37,959 nt of DNA from positions 1 to 37,959 of the IMG/VR virus record IMGVR_UViG_3300023112_000044; one strand, written 5' to 3'. Within the stretch, counting starts at the first letter, position 1, and the number at the start of each line of letters is the position of its first letter. The position numbers and the translations under genes are program-made. Source of the stretch: a virus. Positions 33,156-37,959 of this stretch are shown here, one piece after another. Below the pieces are notes generated by a model, which was given only the letters and a program-made list of their open reading frames with translations, was not told the DNA's origin and ran no database searches.

Positions 33156-33953
33156 TTAGTGTTCATCCGGTCTTCGATACGGGCAAGTCTTCCAGAAGTC
33201 GCAAGTGGGATTGCACATCCATCCTGTTGGATTCGGGACGAAGCCGCCGACCTCTGCCATGTGATCGACTGCGGCCACGATCTTCCCGAGGCGGAGATGA
33301 TGATCTGCGCCCCTGGTCATCTCGAGATGTTCATGTTTCACCCCTGACTTCAGCACTCGCAAATGATCCACCCGCACGATGTCGGTGTCGTACCCATTCG
33401 ACTGCGCCAGCAGAGTGTACATCGCCATCTGCATTCCGTTTTCGTATGTGCCCCTGCTGTAGGTCTTCCCGGTTTTCCAATCCCGTACCCGTAGCTCGCC
33501 GTCTTCGTTGACATCGATCAGGTCTGGGTACCCTTCGAGTTCATACTCCTTGCCATCGAGTTCGATGATTCCTGCGAGGTACGGCTCGACCAGTTCGATG
33601 TGTCCGATCGTCGGTGCGACTTTCGTGTGCCAGCCATCGACGAACTGATCCACCATCTTCGATGACTCTTCGAGGTTCGGATCGGTTGCCAGGTCGGCGA
33701 CACCATCGTCGATGCTTTCGGTGAATGAAACAGCCGCCACCTGTTGCAACTTTTCGAGCGGCAGAACTTCCCCGGCTTGCTTTTGTTTAAGGTAGGTTTC
33801 CGCAGCGAAGTGCAGGGCGCTCCCTCGCTTCATCGCCAGGCTTGAACCCGTGCGAGGTTCCCGCTCGATGTAGGTGCGTCGATACTTTTCCCCGCACGAC
33901 ATCGCCGCTGTCAGTTGCGTGTTGCTGTATCGTTTCTTCGGCTTCGGCTTCAA
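33156..33953 (-). CDS. PD-(D/E)XK nuclease with four cysteines (Cas4/RecB-like)
   Basis: 265 residues. RecB-type motifs: GSALH (His 48), a central EGYPDLIDV (D144), VRDWKTGK (D158, K160) and QMAMY (Q175, Y179). One Cys at residue 20 and a C-terminal CNPTCDFWKTCP (C247, C251, C257) match the four-cysteine iron-sulfur cluster of Cas4/AddB-type nucleases. It is the first gene of the minus-strand block, with TTG 33953 as the likely start after a GGGGATTGGGG stretch. With RecT it likely makes an exonuclease-annealase pair, like lambda exo-beta. Confidence 0.87.
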   Translation of the reverse strand: MKPKPKKRYSNTQLTAAMSCGEKYRRTYIEREPRTGSSLAMKRGSALHFAAETYLKQKQAGEVLPLEKLQQVAAVSFTESIDDGVADLATDPNLEESSKMVDQFVDGWHTKVAPTIGHIELVEPYLAGIIELDGKEYELEGYPDLIDVNEDGELRVRDWKTGKTYSRGTYENGMQMAMYTLLAQSNGYDTDIVRVDHLRVLKSGVKHEHLEMTRGADHHLRLGKIVAAVDHMAEVGGFVPNPTGWMCNPTCDFWKTCPYRRPDEH

Positions 33954-34135
33954 GATTCCCCAATCCCCTCGCTCGCTGTTCAGGAGACCAGAAGCGCATC
34001 AACTTTGCAACACCAGGGCTAAACCAGCATGAAACAGCCGGAGATGGCTATCTTCACGCCTTGCGGAATAGGACGGAAACGGGTACATTTACATTGTTCC
34101 TGGGCAATACCGCCCCACACAGAAGGAGGAACAAA
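33954..34135. promoter_or_regulatory. Divergent intergenic region
   Basis: 182 bp between the nuclease and the plus-strand operon, so promoters for both directions are expected here. Plus strand: TTGCGG (34061-34066) and TACATT (34084-34089) are 17 bases apart, a weak sigma-70 match. The plus gene has a strong ribosome site, AAGGAGGAAC, just before 34136. No clear minus-strand promoter is seen. The assignments are tentative. Confidence 0.4.
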
Positions 34136-34537
34136 ATGACTCACCCCACCCCGAACCAGATGGCCGCCCTGGTCGATGGCAAACTTTGGATAGCCGACGA
34201 TGGGAGTTGGCGCATCTACATGGACAGTCGCAAAGATGCCACCGTCTACTTCAAGATGGATGACTTCCACAATGCCGCCCTGGTCATCTCGATCAACGAC
34301 TGCAACCAATCGGCGAACTGGTACGCATCACAAAAGAAGCGACTCGCCGAGCGGTACATGACCGCCGGGGTCGCCCTCGCCTTCGCTCACTCGAGTATGG
34401 AAGCAGCCGAAGCGATCATGCTCGAAGAGGTGCCAGAGATGACCGCCGAGGTGATCGACGAAGCGATGGGACACCTCGCCAATGGCAACACCTCCGAAGC
34501 CCTGGCGGCGATCGGATACGAGGTGGCCGATGTCTAA
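34136..34537 (+). CDS. Hypothetical protein, first gene of the plus-strand operon
   Basis: 133 residues with the best ribosome site of the region (AAGGAGGAACAAA). An N-terminal beta part, VDGKLWIADDGSWRIYMD and VYFKMDDFHNAALVISI, is followed by acidic helices (SSMEAAEAIMLEEVPEMTAE). Most frames further upstream are antisense to the nuclease and discarded. No family is recognised. Being first after a probable promoter it may act early, perhaps on the host. Confidence 0.75.
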   Translation: MTHPTPNQMAALVDGKLWIADDGSWRIYMDSRKDATVYFKMDDFHNAALVISINDCNQSANWYASQKKRLAERYMTAGVALAFAHSSMEAAEAIMLEEVPEMTAEVIDEAMGHLANGNTSEALAAIGYEVADV

Positions 34538-34937
34538 CACTCCACACACGATCACCGATGGCACCTGCGGCGATACCGCCCTCATGTATTGCTTCGATTG
34601 CGATTCCCATTTCCACACAGATGCCACTGACGAATGCCACCATCGGGAATGTGAATGCCCGCCGGAAGTGGATCGGAAATTCCGGGTGACCTTCGGCGAC
34701 CGCCCGAACCGCATTCTCGTGGTCACCCACGAATCGCTGGCCGCTCCCGACTGGTTCGACTGGGAATGCTGGATGGACCTGGATGGCGATCATCACGATG
34801 ACGAAGTGAAGGCGATGCACCTCGCCATCGGCGAGTCCTTCGAGCCAGAGCGTGGAGCGGTCTGCTCCCCCTGGTTGATCGAACGGATCGCCGACTCGAC
34901 TCCGGTGACCTGGAAGGCGGGCGAATGGATCTCCTGA
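34530..34937 (+). CDS. Cys/His-rich acidic hypothetical protein
   Basis: 135 residues; ATG 34530 overlaps the previous stop. Residues 13-46 contain eight Cys and several His (CGDTALMYCFDCDSHFH, then ECHHRECECP), a dense putative zinc site, followed by a domain rich in Asp, Glu and Trp (WFDWECWMDLDGDHHDDE). It is strongly acidic. Function unknown. A metal-binding protein adjacent to a zinc protease is notable. Confidence 0.72.
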   Translation: MSNTPHTITDGTCGDTALMYCFDCDSHFHTDATDECHHRECECPPEVDRKFRVTFGDRPNRILVVTHESLAAPDWFDWECWMDLDGDHHDDEVKAMHLAIGESFEPERGAVCSPWLIERIADSTPVTWKAGEWIS

Positions 34938-35641
34938 CCACCAACACCGGACTGCGGGCTGCGGCTCGTGTCATCGCTCAGAGGTTCCTCGACTCCGAAG
35001 GTATTCATCGCCTCGAGGATGGATCCTGGTTCCAGGAGTGCGATGCGGATGGGCTTCCCTCGAAGCCAGGGCCGACCTGGATGCAGATCCGGCACACCGT
35101 GGAGGTGATCTCGTACCAGAGCATGAAACAGCGAGCGATCGACATCATCCTGCTGGACAACGGGCCAGCGCACGAAGTCGGGATGACGATTCGCTGGTCT
35201 GCGAGGGCGACCTTCGCCCGGTTCGGTGTTTACTACCCGAATGGAAACAAGAAGCACACCGGGCCACTGATCGAGGTGTCCGCCATGCTGAAGGCTCAGG
35301 GCTGCCACAGCGAGGCTCTGACGACTCTGGCGCACGAGGTCGCCCACTGGATCGCAGACGGCGCTGGAGCCGCTGGGCGAGGCCACACGCCGCTCTGGCG
35401 AGTCGTGGCGGAGGCGTGCGGTGGCCCTGCCGCTGCAGAGCGAACAGGCCAGAACATCAGCCCGGCAGTGGCGGCGGAGATCGCCCGGCTGCGAGGGCCA
35501 GGAGTTCCCTACTCCTGCACGGAATGCGGCCATCGGGAATCGTTCTCGATGAAGCGGCATCGCACAACGGCGCAAGCCGCCATATATCGCCACACGAATT
35601 GCGGCGGCCTGTTTGTTCAGGTGGAAGGAGTAGCAGAATGA
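34925..35641 (+). CDS. SprT-like zinc metalloprotease
   Basis: 238 residues. The active site LAHEVAHW (HEVAH 137-141) is followed by GHTPLWRVV (His 154, the third zinc ligand), then a C-terminal zinc ribbon: YSCTECGH (C198, C201), His 212 and C226 in HTNCGGLF. This is the SprT/Spartan layout; eukaryotic Spartan digests DNA-protein crosslinks. The N-terminal 80 residues are unrelated. In a phage it may clear crosslinked proteins, remove DNA-bound host proteins or act as an antidefence protease; inferred. Confidence 0.88.
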   Translation: MDLLTTNTGLRAAARVIAQRFLDSEGIHRLEDGSWFQECDADGLPSKPGPTWMQIRHTVEVISYQSMKQRAIDIILLDNGPAHEVGMTIRWSARATFARFGVYYPNGNKKHTGPLIEVSAMLKAQGCHSEALTTLAHEVAHWIADGAGAAGRGHTPLWRVVAEACGGPAAAERTGQNISPAVAAEIARLRGPGVPYSCTECGHRESFSMKRHRTTAQAAIYRHTNCGGLFVQVEGVAE

Positions 35642-36018
35642 TCCGCTCCCTGCGCCTGGACCAGCAGCGGCTGCTGGCGACCTGTCTGGTGCGCCGATAC
35701 TTCGACGACGACGAAGTTGCGGAGGCTGTGATCGGTAGCGCCCGCCTCGAAATTCTCGAGACCTTCGCAGATGATGCGGCGATGTCTGACCTGATCAGAC
35801 AGTTCGATGGCGATCTTCAGGGTCGCCCGCCGTGGTTGGCCACGGTCGAGGGTTCCCTGTCCCTGATCGAATCCCTGTCGCTCGACTTCCTGGTCGAATG
35901 CCTGGTCGTCACCCTACACGCTGAGGTTCTGCGTGGTGGCTGGAAGAATGAAATGGCGAGGGCATTGGTTGGCCTCGTGCAGACAATCATAGAGCGAGCG
36001 GAGGATGGAAATGAGTAG
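35638..36018 (+). CDS. Hypothetical acidic helical protein
   Basis: 126 residues, start overlapping the SprT stop as ATGA and preceded by GGAAGGAG. Predominantly helical and acidic: DQQRLLATCLVRRYFDDDEVA, DDAAMSDLIRQFDGD and LSLDFLVECLVVTLHAE. The tight coupling to the protease suggests a partner, substrate adaptor or inhibitor. No family is recognised. Confidence 0.7.
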   Translation: MIRSLRLDQQRLLATCLVRRYFDDDEVAEAVIGSARLEILETFADDAAMSDLIRQFDGDLQGRPPWLATVEGSLSLIESLSLDFLVECLVVTLHAEVLRGGWKNEMARALVGLVQTIIERAEDGNE

Positions 36019-36280
36019 GTCTGACTGGTCGAGAGCGAAGAAGCGGAGGAAGGAAATGACAAGCCAGAGGCGGGTATCAATCGATGAGGCGGCGGCGGAG
36101 AACGATACTCCTCGCAACATCGTAATCTTCAATGATACCTGTGTGCAGAAGGGTCGGCGATGGTCTTCACCAGACGGTGATTCCGACTGGCCAGTCGAGT
36201 GGGAAGTCGAGACTTTTCTAGATGCCTACGGGGATCGTTTCCCGAGCGGCGATGTCGATGTAGTCACGGTGGGGAGGTAG
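36011..36280 (+). CDS. Hypothetical protein, basic N terminus
   Basis: 89 residues from ATG 36011, selected because GGAGG lies six bases before it (ATG 36005 directly abuts that site). It starts MSRSDWSRAKKRRKE, a basic helix suited to nucleic acid, then an acidic body (SPDGDSDWPVEWEVETFLDAYGD). It overlaps the preceding gene by eight bases. No known family. Confidence 0.6.
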   Translation: MSRSDWSRAKKRRKEMTSQRRVSIDEAAAENDTPRNIVIFNDTCVQKGRRWSSPDGDSDWPVEWEVETFLDAYGDRFPSGDVDVVTVGR

Positions 36281-36282
36281 CC

Positions 36283-36378
36283 ATGGCAACCAATCGACCC
36301 ACTGTACAGGAGATCGCCCTCGCTGGCGTGCTGGCCGTCTGGTTCACCGTATGGCTGGCCGTCTGGTTTCTAACTTAG
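36283..36378 (+). CDS. 31-residue membrane peptide
   Basis: MATNRPTVQEIALAGVLAVW followed by FTVWLAVWFLT and a TAG stop: a single membrane helix with three Trp. It is behind a strong site (GGGGAGGTAGCC) and is the last gene before the operon terminator. It may alter the inner membrane, for example in superinfection exclusion, or be a small holin-like peptide; unknown. Confidence 0.6.
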   Translation: MATNRPTVQEIALAGVLAVWFTVWLAVWFLT

Positions 36379-36390
36379 CCTTTTGTGTCG

Positions 36391-36424
36391 GCCCGGAGGG
36401 ATCCACATCGGTGGGCCTCCGGGC
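36391..36424 (+). terminator. Rho-independent terminator of the plus-strand operon
   Basis: A 9-bp perfect GC-rich stem, GCCCGGAGG (36391-36399) with CCTCCGGGC (36416-36424), enclosing an inner CCAC/GTGG stem with an ATCG loop, followed by TATTTCTTC. The plus-strand genes end 13 bases before it, and the convergent minus-strand block ends 12 bases beyond it, so it may serve both directions. Confidence 0.88.
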
Positions 36425-36436
36425 TATTTCTTCGCT

Positions 36437-36628
36437 CTATTGTCCGGAGATCTTCACAAGTCCATTATCGTGAATCGCTCTTCCCAGGATGTAAGCCATG
36501 ATGCCGTTGGCACTCAGATCGACTTGACCTGAAGACAGACCTACAGACTCACCGAAAACCACGATCCCGACGAGTAGCAACAATGCTTGCGCTTTCCTCG
36601 ACACCAGGAAATCCTTTAGAAACTGCAT
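36437..36628 (-). CDS. Small membrane protein, last gene of the minus-strand block
   Basis: 63 residues. MQFLKDFLVSRKAQALLLLVGIVVFG has one clear membrane helix after a basic start; the rest (SVGLSSGQVDLSANGIMAYILGRAIHDNG) is amphipathic and could form a second, short membrane stretch. It is adjacent to a lipoprotein and a TM/coiled-coil protein, so a lysis role (holin or regulator) is plausible. Its start follows the preceding stop with no gap. Confidence 0.6.
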   Translation of the reverse strand: MQFLKDFLVSRKAQALLLLVGIVVFGESVGLSSGQVDLSANGIMAYILGRAIHDNGLVKISGQ

Positions 36629-36868
36629 TCAGCGCACCTTTCTCTTCTTCGCACTCGCCACCCATCCGGTGATCCCTGCGAGACATCCGACAATGATTTC
36701 CCGCCACGGTGACGGGAGTAGTGGAACCGAATCTCGAACGACCGCACCAGTATATTCGCCAGCGGTTTCCAGGTTCGCATCATCGGAGATTGCACGGGTG
36801 AAGCCATCCCAGAAGGCGCAGCCGGAGACCGCAGCGAGCAGCACAACGATCAAAATCAATCCACGCAT
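36629..36868 (-). CDS. Lipoprotein with C-terminal membrane segment, second spanin-like protein
   Basis: 79 residues. Signal MRGLILIVVLLAAVSGC with a lipobox Cys at 17; body acidic (AISDDANLETAGEYTGAVVRD); then WREIIVGCLAGITGWVASA, a hydrophobic helix, and KKRKVR at the end. The layout resembles a u-spanin, but the hydrophobic segment is short. The start overlaps the previous stop (TGATG) and has GGGAGG upstream. Two such genes in one genome is unusual. Confidence 0.65.
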   Translation of the reverse strand: MRGLILIVVLLAAVSGCAFWDGFTRAISDDANLETAGEYTGAVVRDSVPLLPSPWREIIVGCLAGITGWVASAKKRKVR

Positions 36869-37164
36869 CACAGCCTCCCTTTCATTTCTTCGATGTCCTT
36901 GCGGCATTCTTTCACCTCGGATCTGGTCGTCCTGACCTCGTGCGTCAGGTTGCTCAGTACCTGGGAAAGGTTGTGGATCGAATGATTCAACTTCCGCATC
37001 TCATTTTCCAACTGCGTGATGGCCTTCGTTGACTCGATCAGCCAGGCCGCCTTGCTTCCGTTTTCTTTGAACTTCATCCCGCCGAGAAATGCGAAGACCT
37101 CACGCACCAACAGGAGGGCGAACACGCCAACGATCCCGATCGATGCCCAGGGTGGATCCTCCAT
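36868..37164 (-). CDS. Membrane-anchored coiled-coil protein
   Basis: 98 residues: an N-terminal membrane helix (ASIGIVGVFALLLVREVFAFLGG) and a long heptad-containing coil (ITQLENEMRKLNHSIHNLSQ, with a second coil to EEMKGRL). Topologically like the membrane/coiled-coil lysis accessory proteins (XhlA has the reverse order) or an i-spanin without the usual lipoprotein partner. The next gene is the lipoprotein, so the pair could also be a two-component spanin. Confidence 0.6.
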   Translation of the reverse strand: MEDPPWASIGIVGVFALLLVREVFAFLGGMKFKENGSKAAWLIESTKAITQLENEMRKLNHSIHNLSQVLSNLTHEVRTTRSEVKECRKDIEEMKGRL

Positions 37165-37166
37165 CA

Positions 37167-37562
37167 CTACGGGCCAGTTGCCGAGAAGGTCACGGTGCCC
37201 GCTGAATCCACCAGCAGATATCGAGTGCCGCTGCCTGGGAGTTCGGTGGAGTTCGGGAGCGTCAAGGTGTACGAAGCGGTCAGGCTCGCCGGGCCGATGA
37301 TCTTCACAGTGTTGGTTCCATCGCTGGCAACCGGGCCGCTCTGGCCCTCGAGCCAGTGCATCGGGATCCATCCACTGTTCGCAGCGTTCCGGATTTTCAA
37401 TGTGCTGGCGCTGGTCGTAGTGTCGAGCCAGGGCTGCCACGGTTCCGGTGCAGTCGGCGCAGTCGCTGCGTGTGACATCCCGAGGAGTAGATCGAATGCG
37501 GTGTTCAACTTCGCCACAGAATCGGCGAGCGTGTCACTGCTGATAACGGGTGAGTAAGACAT
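37167..37562 (-). CDS. Tail-tip structural protein
   Basis: 131 residues immediately downstream of J (its start touches the J stop). The pattern APTAPEPWQPWLDTTTSASTL then KIRNAANSGWIPM resembles a common phage tail-fibre or tip segment that ends in 'WvDts...LkiRna...Wi'. The end is a beta strand region (ASLTASYTLTLPNSTEL). It probably decorates the tip or fibres. Confidence 0.7.
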   Translation of the reverse strand: MSYSPVISSDTLADSVAKLNTAFDLLLGMSHAATAPTAPEPWQPWLDTTTSASTLKIRNAANSGWIPMHWLEGQSGPVASDGTNTVKIIGPASLTASYTLTLPNSTELPGSGTRYLLVDSAGTVTFSATGP

Positions 37563-37952
37563 TAGCCTTCGACCACCAGAACCAATTGTGACAATGTGAC
37601 TACCTGATCCGCATTGCTAGGATTGAAGATCACGATCACCTGAATCTCCTTGAAGGTCGTGGCGACTTTGCGGGCGGTCAGTGGCCGCCAAGCGGACCAC
37701 GATGCAATACTACTTGTTCGTGTACTAAACTGGATCGACACCGCTGTGTTCCACTGACTCGGATCAGCGTATCCGCTCCAGGTGTTCCCCACCGCTGTCG
37801 TACTCTGCCAGGATGAAGGAAACGATTCCCATGTGTAGTCCTCGAATTGAGCGTGGACGATTGCCCCGATTCGGTAGGTCGCCAGTGCCCCCGTGTCGAA
37901 TGCTCCGGTCTGTAGTTTCGCCTGTGTCCCCGGCGTGGTTATCTCGTATGTC
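37562..37952 (-). CDS. Tail-tip protein J-like, C-terminal end (same gene as 1-3377)
   Basis: The 3' end of the J gene. Bases 37826-37562 supply the last 88 codons including the TAA stop; bases 37827-37952 repeat codons already present at window positions 1-126. The codon split by the join is GA from positions 2-1 plus A from 37826 (Glu). The end is beta-rich with no recognised motif and presumably folds into the distal sandwich of the tip. The next gene downstream, the 131-residue structural protein, starts at 37562, so stop and start touch. Confidence 0.9.
37827..37952. repeat. Terminal direct repeat, right copy
   Basis: Identical to positions 1-126. It carries the same segment of the J gene in the same frame. 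The identity stops at 37952. Confidence 0.95.
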
Positions 37953-37959
37953 GTCTTCT
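37953..37959. other. Probable sequencing-adapter remnant at contig end
   Basis: The final seven bases depart from the phage sequence seen after position 126. The last 19 bases, ATCTCGTATGTCGTCTTCT, differ at one position from the Illumina adapter stretch ATCTCGTATGCCGTCTTCT. The phage happens to share the first part of that adapter, which would let an untrimmed read end be joined here. It is best regarded as an artefact. Confidence 0.8.

Noticed and set aside
34136-35038. Long frames extending upstream of 34136 and in another frame near 35038
   Set aside because: These continue into antisense or out-of-frame readings of the nuclease and SprT genes; ribosome sites and overlaps support the shorter starts.
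1-37959. tRNA or rRNA genes
   Set aside because: No cloverleaf or rRNA-like stretch was seen by eye on either strand; a covariance-model scan was not possible here.

Overview
The window is a complete tailed-phage genome, very probably from a metagenomic assembly. The first 126 bases recur at positions 37827-37952, so the unique genome is about 37,826 bp and was opened inside the gene for the tail-tip protein J. The genes point to a siphovirus with a long non-contractile tail: tape measure, tail tube, a frameshifted G/GT chaperone pair, and L-, K- and J-like tip proteins. The host is probably Gram-negative, because two small lipoproteins with a C-terminal membrane segment look like outer-membrane spanins. 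No integrase, transposase, repressor, tRNA or CRISPR array is visible. The DNA is GC-rich by eye.

Layout. Most genes lie on the minus strand and run as one long, tightly packed transcription unit, many with ATGA or TGATG overlaps, from about 33953 down to 1 and across the junction to 36437. In transcription order there are five blocks. (1) Recombination and replication, 33953-28532: Cas4/RecB-like nuclease, small HTH protein, RecT annealase, primase-helicase, a promoter/operator-like region, ERCC4 nuclease and small proteins. (2) DNA modification, 28208-25895: ParB-like protein, two paralogous DPPY methyltransferases and an SNase-like nuclease, then small membrane and lipoprotein genes. (3) Packaging, 25529-21111: TerS, a small unknown, SSB, TerL, a zinc ribbon and a cytosine-C5 methyltransferase split over two reading frames. 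(4) Head, 21049-11224: gpW-like connector, lambda-type portal, a Mu-type protease with an apparent nested scaffold, decoration protein, Mu gpT-type capsid protein, fibre-like and LamG-like proteins, a giant 22-residue-repeat protein and connectors. (5) Tail and probable lysis, 11223-1 and 37826-36437.

A separate plus-strand operon (34136-36378) diverges from the nuclease gene and ends at a clear terminator (36391-36424). It encodes a SprT-like zinc protease among uncharacterised small proteins and a 31-residue membrane peptide.

What stands out: a canonical GGGAAAC slippery site joining G to a zinc-knuckle T domain; a nested scaffold start; a 999-residue capsid-region protein with about 27 copies of a 22-residue repeat and a C-terminal domain paralogous to the next gene's product; an apparently out-of-frame overlapping, split C5 methyltransferase; the tandem methyltransferase pair; and the plus-strand SprT operon. 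The last few bases of the window look like sequencing adapter, not phage DNA.
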